DNA from: Pseudonocardia autotrophica
Lineage (GTDB): Bacteria; Actinomycetota; Actinomycetes; Mycobacteriales; Pseudonocardiaceae
Reading direction: 5' to 3'
Assembly (NCBI RefSeq): GCF_000717175.1
Contig: NZ_JNYD01000055.1
Coordinates: 1 to 27,049, forward strand
DNA length: 27,049 nt
The notes under the pieces are model-generated. The model saw nothing but the letters and a program-made list of their open reading frames with translations. It had not been told where the DNA came from and made no database searches. The position numbers were made by a program, and so were the translations under genes. This document shows, one piece after another, positions 7,527 through 14,975 of the stretch. Positions within the stretch are counted from its first letter, which is position 1, and each line of letters starts with the position of its first letter.

Positions 7527-7648
7527 GAACTCCCGACTCGCGGTGTCAGAACTCCCGACTCGCGGTGTCAGAGCTCCCGACTCGCGGTGTCAGAGCTCCC
7601 GACTCGCGGTGTCAGAGCTCCCGACTCGCGGTGTCAGAGCTCCCGACT
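7527..7648. repeat. 22-bp tandem repeat, five full copies plus 12 bp
   Basis: Full copies start at 7527, 7549, 7571, 7593 and 7615, and a partial copy covers 7637-7648. The consensus opens GARCTCCCGACTCGCGG and ends TGTCA. Copies 1 and 2 read GAACTC and copies 3-6 read GAGCTC; otherwise they are identical. Because 22 is not a multiple of three, the array keeps all three frames open, which creates false upstream extensions of the YCII gene. The array ends 9 bp before that gene's ATG, in the place of its promoter and leader. The repeat contains GGTGTCA, and its inverse TGACACC occurs once at 7500-7506. Confidence 0.97.
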
Positions 7649-7657
7649 GAGGATCCG

Positions 7658-8017
7658 ATGCCTCAGTACGCAGCCCTCATCTACGCCGCCGACGTCGACT
7701 GGAGCCGCCCGGAGTTCGCGGACGTCACGAAGGAGTACGGCGCGTTCGGCGAGGCCGCGGCCGCCGTCATCCGCGGCGGCGCCGCGCTCTACCCGACCGG
7801 CACCGCCACGACCGTGCGCGTGCGGGGCGGCAAGGGCGGCGACGTCGTCACGACGGACGGGCCCTACGCCGAGACCAAGGAGGCCCTGACCGGCTTCTAC
7901 CTGCTCGAGTGCGCGGATCTCGACGAGGCCGTGAAGTGGGCCGCGCAGCTCCCGGGCGCCTGGGACGGCGCGATCGAGGTCCGGCCGGTGATCGATTTCG
8001 GGTCGCAGGCCGGGTGA
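7658..8017 (+). CDS. YCII/DGPF-domain protein, partner of the ECF42-type sigma factor
   Basis: This 119-residue cytoplasmic protein has the YCII-related fold. It begins MPQYAALIYAADVDW and carries the DGPY segment (TTDGPYAETKEALTGFYLLE, about residues 65-84), the family's namesake DGPF motif. Proteins of this family are encoded beside ECF42-group sigma factors and are known targets of them; their biochemical activity is unsettled. The ATG at 7658 is the natural start. Upstream codons in the same frame come only from the tandem repeat. No Shine-Dalgarno is obvious (GAGGATCC is the nearest purine run). The stop overlaps the sigma-factor GTG by four bases, which indicates translational coupling. 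Confidence 0.92.
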   Translation: MPQYAALIYAADVDWSRPEFADVTKEYGAFGEAAAAVIRGGAALYPTGTATTVRVRGGKGGDVVTTDGPYAETKEALTGFYLLECADLDEAVKWAAQLPGAWDGAIEVRPVIDFGSQAG

Positions 8018-9237
8018 CCGACCAGCCGGCCCGCGCGGCCCTCGTCCGCCTCGTGCGTGACGAGGGCCGCCGGGTCCTGGCGACGCTCGTCCGGCAGCTC
8101 GGCGACCTCCCGCTCGCCGAGGACGCGGTGCAGGACGCGACGCTGCGGGCCCTGGAGACCTGGCCCCGCGACGGCGTCCCCGAGCAGCCCCGCGCCTGGC
8201 TCACCCTGACCGCCCGCCGCCGGGCGATCGACCTGCTGCGCCGGGAGGCCGTGCGGCCGGGGAAGGAGGCGCTCGCCGTGGTGCCCGAGGACCCGCCCCC
8301 GCCCGAGGTGGTGCGCGACGACCTGCTCCGGCTGATCTTCGTCTGCTGTCACCCGGCACTCGCCCACGAGACGCAGGTGGCGCTGGCGCTGCGCACGCTG
8401 TGCGGGCTGTCGGTCGCCGAGGTCGGGCAGGCGCTGCTCGTGCCGGAGGAGACGATGGCGAAGCGCCTGACACGGGCGCGCCAGAAGATCGCGAAGGCCG
8501 CGATCCCGTACCGCGTCCCGGACGCCCACGAGCTGCCCGACCGGCTGCGCGGCGTGCTCGCGACGGTGTACCTGCTGTTCACGGAGGGCTACGACCCGGT
8601 CGGAGAGGTCCGCCCGACCCTCGTCGACGAGGCCGTCCGGCTCACCCGGCTGCTGCAGGAGCTGATGCCGGGCGAGCCGTCGGTGCTCGGGCTGCTGGCA
8701 CTGGAGCTGCTCACCGACTCGCGCCGCGAGGCCCGGCGCGACGCCGCCGGCCTGCCCGTGCTGCTCGCCGACCAGGACCGCTCGCGCTGGCGCAAAGAGC
8801 TGATCGAGGAGGGCGTGCGGCTGGTCGGGGAGGGCCTGCGGCGCAGCCCCGGCCGGCCCGATCCGTACGTGGTGCAGGCGGCGATCGCGGCGTGCCACGC
8901 CCTGGCTCCGACCTGGGCGGACACCGACTGGTCGGCGGTCGTGTCCTGGTACGACGTGCTGGTGGAGGTCGAGGACACGCCGGTCGTCCGGCTGAACCGG
9001 GCGGCCGCGCTGGCCGAGCGGGACGGGCCGGCCGCCGGGCTGGAGGCGGTCGACGCCGTCGCCGGGCTGGAGCGCTACCCGCTCCGGCACGCGGCCCGGG
9101 CCGAGCTCCTCGACCGGCTGGGCGACCGCGTCGCGGCCCGCGCGGCCTACGACGCCGCGCTCGCCCTCCCGCAGGATCCCGCCCAGGCCGCCCAGCTCCG
9201 CCGTCGTCGCGACCGTACGGCCGGACCGATGCCCTGA
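8014..9237 (+). CDS. ECF42-type RNA polymerase sigma factor with a large C-terminal extension
   Basis: This 407-residue protein combines an ECF sigma region 2 (about 10-75, LAEDAVQDATLRALETWP and PRAWLTLTARRRAIDLLRR), a sigma region 4 (about 110-160, LCGLSVAEVGQALLVPEETM then KRLTRARQKI) and a long C-terminal domain beginning LPDRLRGVLATVYLLFTEGY (DUF6596 with TPR-like helices). This architecture and the coupled DGPF gene define the ECF42 group, which has no cognate anti-sigma factor; the C-terminal extension is thought to control activity. The start is GTG in a GTGA overlap with the upstream gene. It probably drives its own operon. It is convergent with the LLM oxidoreductase gene, with only 34 bp between the stops; GTCCCAGGGAC in that gap is a small palindrome that may help termination. 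Confidence 0.94.
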   Translation: MTDQPARAALVRLVRDEGRRVLATLVRQLGDLPLAEDAVQDATLRALETWPRDGVPEQPRAWLTLTARRRAIDLLRREAVRPGKEALAVVPEDPPPPEVVRDDLLRLIFVCCHPALAHETQVALALRTLCGLSVAEVGQALLVPEETMAKRLTRARQKIAKAAIPYRVPDAHELPDRLRGVLATVYLLFTEGYDPVGEVRPTLVDEAVRLTRLLQELMPGEPSVLGLLALELLTDSRREARRDAAGLPVLLADQDRSRWRKELIEEGVRLVGEGLRRSPGRPDPYVVQAAIAACHALAPTWADTDWSAVVSWYDVLVEVEDTPVVRLNRAAALAERDGPAAGLEAVDAVAGLERYPLRHAARAELLDRLGDRVAARAAYDAALALPQDPAQAAQLRRRRDRTAGPMP

Positions 9238-9271
9238 CGGGACCGTCCCAGGGACCGGACGGCCGACGGAC

Positions 9272-10171
9272 CTAGACCGACACCGCGACCAGCTCGTCGG
9301 CGATCCAGCGGGCGACGCCGTCCGGGTAGGGGCTCGGCAGGCCGAGGACGACGTGCCGGAAGCCGGCCCCGAGCGCCTCGTCGATCGCCGCCCGCGCCAC
9401 GTCGGGCCGGTCGTAGGAGACGGGCAGGTGGACCGACCGGACGATCGAGGAGGGGTCCCGGCCGATCTCGGCGCAGTAGCGGTCCAGCAGGGCGCTGCGC
9501 TCCACGCAGTCGGCGATGTCCCCGCCGGGGATGTTCCAGAGGTCGGCGTGCTCCGCGACGACGCGCAGCGTGGCCGCCGCCCGACCGCCGATCATGATCG
9601 GCGGATGGGGCCGCTGGATCGGCTTCGGGTTGCCGAGGGCGTCGCGGAGCTGCACGTACGTGCCGTCGAAGTCGAACGGCGCGTCCTCCGTCCACAGTCG
9701 CTTGATCGCGGTGCACGCCTCCGCGAGGCTCCCCACGGCGTGCGCGGTGTCGTGGAAGGGCAGGCCGTGCGCCTCGTACTCGCGCCGGGCCAGCGGATGG
9801 CCCGGGCGTGACCCGACGCCGATCCCGAAGTCGAGCCGACCGCCGGAGACGACGTCGACGGTCGTGGCGATCTTGGCCAGCACTGCGGGCGGCCGGAACC
9901 GGTTGCTCGTCACCAGCAGCCCGAGGCGCAGCCGATGGGTCTGCGCGGCGAGGGCGGACAGCAGCGTCCAGCCCTCGAGGACCGGGCCGTCCGGGTCGCC
10001 GCCGATCGGCATCAGGTGGTCGAACAGCCACGCGTGCTCGATCTCCGGGATCGCGTCGGCCTCGCGCCAGACCCGCAGGACGTCCTGGTACCCGACCTGC
10101 ATCGGCGCGGTCATGATCCCGAAGCGCGGGCGGGCCGGCGCATCGGTGGTGCTCACGGCGGTGTGCGGCAT
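9272..10171 (-). CDS. LLM-class (luciferase-like, probably F420-dependent) oxidoreductase
   Basis: This 299-residue TIM-barrel flavoenzyme of the bacterial luciferase superfamily shows AWLFDHLMPIGGDPDGPVLE, TSNRFRPPAVLAKIATTVDV and GGRLDFGIGVGSRPGHP, the last being the typical cofactor-phosphate region, followed by HPPIMIGG. In actinobacteria such proteins usually use F420, although FMN is possible. The substrate cannot be read. The ATG at 10171 has a GGAGAGGGGA ribosome site at good spacing; an in-frame ATG eleven codons upstream has none. The gene is divergent from a TetR regulator with two identical palindromes between them, so expression is probably induced by a small molecule that the oxidoreductase acts on. 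Confidence 0.89.
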   Translation of the reverse strand: MPHTAVSTTDAPARPRFGIMTAPMQVGYQDVLRVWREADAIPEIEHAWLFDHLMPIGGDPDGPVLEGWTLLSALAAQTHRLRLGLLVTSNRFRPPAVLAKIATTVDVVSGGRLDFGIGVGSRPGHPLARREYEAHGLPFHDTAHAVGSLAEACTAIKRLWTEDAPFDFDGTYVQLRDALGNPKPIQRPHPPIMIGGRAAATLRVVAEHADLWNIPGGDIADCVERSALLDRYCAEIGRDPSSIVRSVHLPVSYDRPDVARAAIDEALGAGFRHVVLGLPSPYPDGVARWIADELVAVSV

Positions 10172-10218
10172 GAGCTCGTCCCCTCTCCGAGGGCGGTCTG
10201 TCATGATGAGGGCAGAAG

Positions 10219-10233
10219 CGGAACCTTGTTCCG
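10219..10233. promoter_or_regulatory. TetR-type operator, site 1 (CGGAAC-N3-GTTCCG)
   Basis: A perfect 15-bp palindrome centred on 10226, in the intergenic region shared by the LLM oxidoreductase and the tetR-like gene. Confidence 0.65.
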
Positions 10234-10242
10234 CCAACGATA

Positions 10243-10257
10243 CGGAACGACGTTCCG
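10243..10257. promoter_or_regulatory. TetR-type operator, site 2 (CGGAAC-N3-GTTCCG)
   Basis: A second perfect 15-bp palindrome with the same half-sites, centred on 10250, 24 bp from site 1. It lies just upstream of the tetR ribosome-binding site, so it could mediate autorepression. Confidence 0.65.
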
Positions 10258-10284
10258 GTTGTCGAGGAGGGAGTGGGTGCAGGC

Positions 10285-10854
10285 ATGGGCGGGCAGTCCC
10301 CGCGCAGGCGTGCCGACGCGCGGCGCAACGAGAAGGCGCTGCTCGACGCGGCGGCCGAGGTCTTCGTCGGCGCCGGGGTGAACGCGCCGGTCCGGGACAT
10401 CGCGACCCGGGCCGGCGTCGGGACGGGCACGATCTACCGGCACTTCCCGACGCGGGCGGACCTGATCATCGCGGTGTACCGGCACCAGGTCGAGGCCTGT
10501 GCCGAGGCCGGTCCGGCCCTGCTGGCGAGCAGCGACACCCCGTACGCCGCCCTGGCGCACTGGATCGACCGGTTCGTCGACTTCCTGGTCACGAAGCACG
10601 GGCTCGCCGCCGTGTTGCGCTCCGACGACGCCGGCTTCGACGCGTTGCACGCCTCCTTCCTCGACCGCCTCGTCCCCGTCTGCGCCCGGCTGCTCGACGC
10701 CGCGGCCGCAGCCGGCGAGGTCCGGTCCGACCTCGAGGCCTACGAGCTCATGCGGGCCGTCGGAAACCTCTGCATCGGCGCCGAGGACGACCCCCGCTAC
10801 GACGCGCGCCGGCTGGTCGGGCTCCTCGTCGCCGGCCTGCGTCCGTCCCCGTAG
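10285..10854 (+). CDS. TetR-family transcriptional repressor
   Basis: This 189-residue protein has an N-terminal TetR helix-turn-helix (about residues 10-57): NEKALLDAAAEVFVGAGVNA, then IATRAGVGTGTIYRHFPTRA, a textbook recognition helix. The C-terminal domain (60-189) is an all-helical ligand-binding and dimerisation domain. I chose the ATG at 10285 because GAGGAGGGAG at 10264-10273 is correctly spaced for it, whereas the in-frame GTG at 10273 touches the ribosome site. The twin palindromes just upstream are its likely operators, controlling itself and the divergent LLM oxidoreductase. The inducing ligand is unknown. Confidence 0.91.
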   Translation: MGGQSPRRRADARRNEKALLDAAAEVFVGAGVNAPVRDIATRAGVGTGTIYRHFPTRADLIIAVYRHQVEACAEAGPALLASSDTPYAALAHWIDRFVDFLVTKHGLAAVLRSDDAGFDALHASFLDRLVPVCARLLDAAAAAGEVRSDLEAYELMRAVGNLCIGAEDDPRYDARRLVGLLVAGLRPSP

Positions 10855-10875
10855 GACCTTCACGCCCGGAGCACC

Positions 10876-10900
10876 GTGTGTTCCGGGGCGCACCGGGTAG
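10876..10900 (+). promoter_or_regulatory. SigB-like promoter upstream of the ThDP-dependent enzyme
   Basis: GTGT (10876-10879), 15 bases, GGGTAG (10895-10900). This fits the actinobacterial SigB/SigF consensus GNNT-N14-16-GGGTA(C/T) except for the final base. It ends 37 bp before the start codon. Confidence 0.48.
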
Positions 10901-10937
10901 TCGCAGGGGGAGCGTCCGCACCCCTGAGGAGGTCCGC

Positions 10938-12728
10938 ATGGCCGAGACCGTCGGCGACCACGTCCTGCGCCGTCTGCGCGAGTGGGGGGTGGAGCAGGTC
11001 TTCGCCTATCCCGGGGACGGGATCAACGGGATCGTGGCGGCCTTCGGGAAGGCCGACGACTCGCCGCGGTTCATCCAGTCGCGCCACGAGGAGATGTCGG
11101 CGTTCGAGGCGGTCGGGTACGCGAAGTTCTCCGGCCGGCCCGGGGTGTGCATGGCGACGTCCGGGCCGGGGGCGATCCACCTGCTCAACGGCCTGTACGA
11201 CGCCAAGCTCGACCACGTGCCGGTGGTGGCGATCGTGGGGCAGACCGAGCGCAGCGCGATGGGCGGGGCGTACCAGCAGGAGGTGGACCTGCAGGCGTTG
11301 TTCAAGGACGTGGCCTCGGACTACCTGGTCGAGGTGAACGTGCCGCAGCAGCTGCCGAACGCGATCGACCGCGCCTTCCGCACCGCGCTGACCCGCCGCG
11401 CCCCCACGGCGGTGATCATCCCGAGCGATCTGCAGACCGAGACCTGGGAGCCGCCGGCGCACGAGTTCAAGCAGGTTCCGTCGAGCACGCCGGGGCTGCT
11501 GGCGCCGACCGTCGTCCCGGACGACACCGACGTGGCCGCGGCGGCGGAGATCCTGAACGCGGGGGAGAAGGTCGCGATCCTGGTCGGGCAGGGTGCCCGT
11601 GGGGCCGCGGCCGAGGTCACCGAGGTCGCCGACGTCCTCGGGGCGGGGGTGGCCAAGGCGCTGCTGGGCAAGGACGTGCTGCCCGACACCGAGGCGTGGG
11701 TGACCGGCGCGATCGGGCTGCTGGGGACGCGGCCGAGCTACGAGCTGATGCGGGACTGCGACACGTTGTTGATCGTGGGCTCGAACTTCCCGTACTCGCA
11801 GTTCCTGCCCGAGTACGGCAAGGCGCGCGCGGTGCAGATCGACCTGGACGGCGCGCTGATCGGGATGCGGTACCCGACCGAGGTCAACATCGTGGCCGAC
11901 GCCGCCGCGGCGCTGCGGGCGTTGCTGCCCCGGCTGACCCGCAAGACCGACCGCGGCTGGCGGGAGACCGTCGAGAAGAACGTGGCGGGCTGGTGGGAGA
12001 CCATGGAGCAGCAGGCCATGGTGGCGGCCGACCCGGTGAACCCGATGCGGGTGGTGTGGGAGCTGTCGCAGCGGCTGCCCGAGGACGCGATCGTGACCGC
12101 CGACTCCGGGTCGGCGGCCAACTGGTACGCCCGCCAGCTGCGGATCCGCGGGTCGGTGCGCGGCTCGTTGTCCGGGACGCTGGCCACGATGGGCCCGGCC
12201 GTGCCGTACGCCATCGGCGCCAAGTTCGCCCACCCCGACCGGCCGGCGATCGCGATCACCGGCGACGGGGCGATGCAGATGAACGGCATGGCCGAGCTGC
12301 TGACGATCGCGCGGTACCGGGAGCGGTGGGCCGACCAGCGGCTGGTGGTCTGCGTGCTGCACAACAACGACCTCAACCAGGTGACCTGGGAGCTGCGGGC
12401 GATGGGCGGGGCGCCGAAGTTCGAGGAGTCGCAGTCGCTGCCCGACGTCTCCTACGCCGACTTCGCCCGTGGGCTCGGGCTGGAGGCGATCACGGTGCGG
12501 GATCCGGACGAGCTCGGCCCGGCCTGGGAGCGGGTGCTCACGGCGGACCGGCCCGCGGTGCTCGACGTGTACTGCGACCCGGAGGTTCCGCCGATCCCGC
12601 CGCACGCCACCGTCGACCAGGCGAAGTCCGCGCTGGAGGCGGTGCTCAAGGGCGACCCGTCCGCGGCCCACCTCGTCGTCGAGGGCGCCAAGACCAAGCT
12701 CCAGGAGTTCATCCCCGGGCGGAGGTGA
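10938..12728 (+). CDS. thiamine-diphosphate-dependent enzyme, PoxB/acetolactate-synthase-like
   Basis: This 596-residue enzyme has the three-domain layout of the pyruvate oxidase / acetohydroxyacid synthase superfamily. The N-terminal pyrimidine-binding domain has AYPGDGINGI and SRHEEMSAFEAVGYAKFSG, with the cofactor-activating glutamate in the HEE motif (Glu51/52). A central domain follows, then the C-terminal diphosphate-binding domain with GDG (Asp443) and the NN pair (Asn476-477). The closest match I recognise is pyruvate dehydrogenase (quinone)/pyruvate oxidase-like, which would turn pyruvate into acetate with electrons passed to the quinone pool, but a membrane-binding tail typical of E. 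coli PoxB is not evident. CTGAGGAGG gives a strong ribosome site for the ATG. A SigB-like promoter suggests stationary-phase or stress expression. Upstream open codons in the same frame are spurious. Confidence 0.9.
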   Translation: MAETVGDHVLRRLREWGVEQVFAYPGDGINGIVAAFGKADDSPRFIQSRHEEMSAFEAVGYAKFSGRPGVCMATSGPGAIHLLNGLYDAKLDHVPVVAIVGQTERSAMGGAYQQEVDLQALFKDVASDYLVEVNVPQQLPNAIDRAFRTALTRRAPTAVIIPSDLQTETWEPPAHEFKQVPSSTPGLLAPTVVPDDTDVAAAAEILNAGEKVAILVGQGARGAAAEVTEVADVLGAGVAKALLGKDVLPDTEAWVTGAIGLLGTRPSYELMRDCDTLLIVGSNFPYSQFLPEYGKARAVQIDLDGALIGMRYPTEVNIVADAAAALRALLPRLTRKTDRGWRETVEKNVAGWWETMEQQAMVAADPVNPMRVVWELSQRLPEDAIVTADSGSAANWYARQLRIRGSVRGSLSGTLATMGPAVPYAIGAKFAHPDRPAIAITGDGAMQMNGMAELLTIARYRERWADQRLVVCVLHNNDLNQVTWELRAMGGAPKFEESQSLPDVSYADFARGLGLEAITVRDPDELGPAWERVLTADRPAVLDVYCDPEVPPIPPHATVDQAKSALEAVLKGDPSAAHLVVEGAKTKLQEFIPGRR

Positions 12729-12742
12729 CCCGGCTCGCCGGA

Positions 12743-12758
12743 GGGCCCGCGCGGGCCC
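12743..12758 (+). terminator. GC-rich hairpin after the ThDP enzyme gene
   Basis: GGGCCC-GCGC-GGGCCC is a perfect 16-bp palindrome 15 bp after the stop codon, able to form a 6-bp stem with a 4-base loop. There is no U-tract, which is common for actinobacterial terminators. It also lies just upstream of the -10 of the next gene, so an operator role is possible. Confidence 0.4.
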
Positions 12759-12766
12759 ACGCCCAC

Positions 12767-12772
12767 TAGACT
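12767..12772 (+). promoter_or_regulatory. candidate -10 element of a leaderless promoter
   Basis: TAGACT is followed by six bases and the GTG start at 12779. This is the clearest of the leaderless arrangements in the window; there is no ribosome site. Confidence 0.5.
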
Positions 12773-12778
12773 CCTCGC

Positions 12779-13621
12779 GTGCGTGCGACGGGACCGGTCG
12801 ACGAGGCCCGTGGCCTCGGCCCGGGCGGACACTTCTGCCTGGCGTTCGACGACCGCGCCGAGTTCCGGCGACAGGCCGCCGGGTTCCTGCGCGAGGGTCT
12901 CGGGCTGGGTGAGCGGGTGCTCTACGTGGCCGACGCCCCCGAGGCGGAGCTGGCCGAGGTCGCCGCGGAGCTCGGCGCCGGGGCACGCCCGGGTGCCGTC
13001 GAGGTCGTCGCCGTGCGGTCGGTGTACGGCGCCGACGAGGTCGTCGACCCGGACGCCCAGGTCAGCACCTACGCCGTCGCCACGGACGCCGCCCTCGCGG
13101 ACGGGTTCACCGGCCTGCGCGTGGCCGCCGAGATCACCGTCCTGGTGCGCGGCGCGGAGCAGCGCGACGCGTTCGCGCGCTACGAGCAGCGCATCGACCG
13201 GTACATGACCGGGCACCCGTTCTCCGCGGTCTGCGCCTACGACCGGCGCGTCCTCGGGGCGGCCGCCGTCGCCGAGCTGGCCTGCGTGCACCCGGCCGCC
13301 AGCCCCGGCGCCACCCCCTTCCACTTCTTCGCCCGCGAGGGCGTCGGCGCCGTGCTCGGCGGCGAGATCGACCGCACCGGCCGTGCGCTGCTCGCCCGCA
13401 CGCTCGACCGCGCCGAGCTCGGCCCGCTCGGCGACGAGCTGGTCGTCGACGCCGCGGAGCTCGGCTTCCTCGACCACCGCGGGCTGCTCCTGCTCGACGA
13501 GCTGGGCCGCCGCGAGGAGGTCGTCGTCGCCCTGCGCGGCGCCCCGGGCGTCGTCGGGCGGATGGCCGGGCTGCTGGAGCTCGCGCGGGTCCGTGTCGAC
13601 GTCGTGGACCCGGCGGCATGA
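12779..13621 (+). CDS. MEDS-domain protein with C-terminal STAS domain (anti-anti-sigma-like)
   Basis: This 280-residue soluble protein has an N-terminal MEDS sensory domain (about residues 15-175; HFCLAFDDRAEFRRQAAGFL and GERVLYVADAPE are typical) and a C-terminal STAS-like domain (about 190-278). MEDS domains were named from DcmR-type sensors of small or one-carbon compounds. In STAS antagonists the loop usually reads DSSG, with a serine phosphorylated by the partner kinase; here it reads D232-H-R-G, so no phosphorylatable serine is present. The protein may therefore be a constitutive or signal-gated binder. The start is leaderless GTG. Its stop overlaps the ATG of the next gene, an MEDS-kinase fusion and obvious partner. 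The STAS call is less certain than the MEDS call. Confidence 0.83.
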   Translation: MRATGPVDEARGLGPGGHFCLAFDDRAEFRRQAAGFLREGLGLGERVLYVADAPEAELAEVAAELGAGARPGAVEVVAVRSVYGADEVVDPDAQVSTYAVATDAALADGFTGLRVAAEITVLVRGAEQRDAFARYEQRIDRYMTGHPFSAVCAYDRRVLGAAAVAELACVHPAASPGATPFHFFAREGVGAVLGGEIDRTGRALLARTLDRAELGPLGDELVVDAAELGFLDHRGLLLLDELGRREEVVVALRGAPGVVGRMAGLLELARVRVDVVDPAA

Positions 13622-14556
13622 GGACCGGGCCGGCGGGCACGGCGGGGTACCACCACGAGGTGGTGCTCCACGGCGCCGACGAGGAGTTCCTGGCCGTCGT
13701 CGCGCCGTTCGTGCGGGAGGGCGTGGCGGCCGGCGAGCCCACCATCGTCGCACTGGGGGAGCACGAGGCCGCGCTGCTCCGGCGGGCCCTGCCCCGGGGC
13801 AACGGGGTGTCCTGGCTCTCCGCCGCAGCGCAGTACCGGACACCCGCGTCGGCCATCCGCACCTACCGTGAGCAGTTCGCGGAGGCGGTCGGCTCCGGCG
13901 TGCCACAGGTCCGGCTGGTCGGGAAGGTGCCGCGCCCCGGGCACGGGGCCTCCTGGGGCGGGTGGCTGCGCTACGAGGCCGCGGTCAACCAGGCCTTCGC
14001 GACCTTCCCCGTCTGGTCGCTGTGCTCGTACGACACCCGGACCACGCCCCGCCCGGTCCTCGACGACGTCGTCCGGACCCATCCCCACCTCGTCGGGCCG
14101 GACGGCACGCGGCGGCCAAACCCGGGCTTCGTCGACCCGGAGGAGGTCCTGGCCGAGGGCCTGCGGGCGCCGCTGCCCGCGGAGCCGGGCGCGCCCGCCC
14201 TCGTCCTCGACGACCCGAGCCCCGCCACGGCCCGGCACGCGCTGCTCGGCCTCGCCGTCCGGCTGGACCGCGACGAGCTGGAGGATCTGGTCCTCGCGCT
14301 GAGCGAGGTCGTCGACAACGCGTGGGTGCACGGCGCCCCGCCGGTCCGGGTCGCGGTCTGGACCGGCGAGCGGACCGTGGTCACGGTGACCGACACCGGG
14401 GCCGGCCCGAGCGACCCCTACGCCGGCCTGCTCCCGGCCAAGGGCAGCGCGACGGCCGGGCTCGGGCTGTGGATGGCCCACCAGCTCGGCCGGGAGGTCA
14501 GCCTGCACCGCGGACCCGGGGGCTTCACGGTGCGGATGACCGCCGGCCCCTCCTGA
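13618..14556 (+). CDS. MEDS-domain protein with RsbW-like HATPase (anti-sigma kinase-like)
   Basis: This 312-residue protein has an N-terminal MEDS domain (about 8-155; YHHEVVLHGADEEFLAVVAP, then YDTRTTPRPVLDDVVRTHPH) and a C-terminal GHKL ATPase of the RsbW/SpoIIAB type (about 195-310). The N-box is EVVDNAWVHG with Asn234, the G1 box is DTGAGPSD with Asp259, and the G2 box is GLGLWM; all are intact, so ATP binding is expected. Such proteins bind sigma factors or phosphorylate STAS antagonists. It is translationally coupled (ATGA overlap) to the MEDS-STAS gene, suggesting a matched sensor pair. It ends six bases from the convergent lipoprotein gene. Whether its target is a sigma factor or another STAS protein cannot be told. 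Confidence 0.88.
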   Translation: MRTGPAGTAGYHHEVVLHGADEEFLAVVAPFVREGVAAGEPTIVALGEHEAALLRRALPRGNGVSWLSAAAQYRTPASAIRTYREQFAEAVGSGVPQVRLVGKVPRPGHGASWGGWLRYEAAVNQAFATFPVWSLCSYDTRTTPRPVLDDVVRTHPHLVGPDGTRRPNPGFVDPEEVLAEGLRAPLPAEPGAPALVLDDPSPATARHALLGLAVRLDRDELEDLVLALSEVVDNAWVHGAPPVRVAVWTGERTVVTVTDTGAGPSDPYAGLLPAKGSATAGLGLWMAHQLGREVSLHRGPGGFTVRMTAGPS

Positions 14557-14562
14557 ACCCGG

Positions 14563-14940
14563 TCAGGGCTCGACCACGTTCGTGATCTTGGTCGCGTTCT
14601 CCGGGGTGGCCTGGAACTGCTGCAGCACCTGCTGGATCTTCTGCGTCCCCTCGGCGCCGGCCGGGTAGGGCTTGTTCTGCTCGAGGATCTGCGCCCAGTT
14701 CTCCGGGTCGTCCACACCGTTGGTGCGCAGGGCCGCGGCCAGGTCCTTCTCCGACGACGAGCTGATCGACGTCTTCACGGGCTGGCCCGGGGCGGCGGTG
14801 ACCGTGTTGTCCACGCCCGGCTGGTCACTGCCGCTGCGCGACCCGCCCGCACAGCCGGCCAGGGCGAGCGCGGCCAGGCCGGCGAGCACGCCCGCCACGA
14901 TCCGGCGCGTCGGCGCCGTGGTCCTGCTGCTGGTGGTCAT
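14563..14940 (-). CDS. small secreted lipoprotein
   Basis: This 125-residue protein starts with a classic lipoprotein signal: a basic Thr/Arg N-region, a hydrophobic core (IVAGVLAGLAALALAGC) and a lipobox LAGC. The mature part is Gly/Ser-rich and then polar and helical (AALRTNGVDDPENWAQILEQ; KIQQVLQQFQ), without a family I recognise. It should be anchored to the outer face of the cytoplasmic membrane. GGAGGAG lies at good spacing before the ATG at 14940; the longer upstream frame is not real. A SigB-like promoter lies 35-60 bp upstream, linking it to general stress. It is convergent with the MEDS-HATPase gene. Confidence 0.86.
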   Translation of the reverse strand: MTTSSRTTAPTRRIVAGVLAGLAALALAGCAGGSRSGSDQPGVDNTVTAAPGQPVKTSISSSSEKDLAAALRTNGVDDPENWAQILEQNKPYPAGAEGTQKIQQVLQQFQATPENATKITNVVEP

Positions 14941-14975
14941 TCGGGCACTCCTCCGGCGTCGGTGACGGCGGGGAG

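Noticed and set aside
7527..7648. CRISPR array
   Set aside because: The units are contiguous with no spacers, the unit is short, and no cas genes are near.
7527..7648. Array of ECF42 promoters within the repeat
   Set aside because: TGTCAG resembles the reported TGTCGA -35 of ECF42 sigma factors, but at the required spacing the next unit's TGTCAG falls where a -10 should be, so no unit forms a proper promoter.
7509..7657. Coding sequence through the 22-bp repeat as an N-terminal extension of the YCII protein
   Set aside because: The 22-bp period rotates frames and opens all of them. The family N-terminus begins at the ATG at 7658.
9516..10937. Long in-frame upstream extension of the ThDP enzyme
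   Set aside because: It overlaps the LLM oxidoreductase and TetR genes, has Arg/Ala-rich translation, and the ATG at 10938 has a strong ribosome site and the natural N-terminus of the family.
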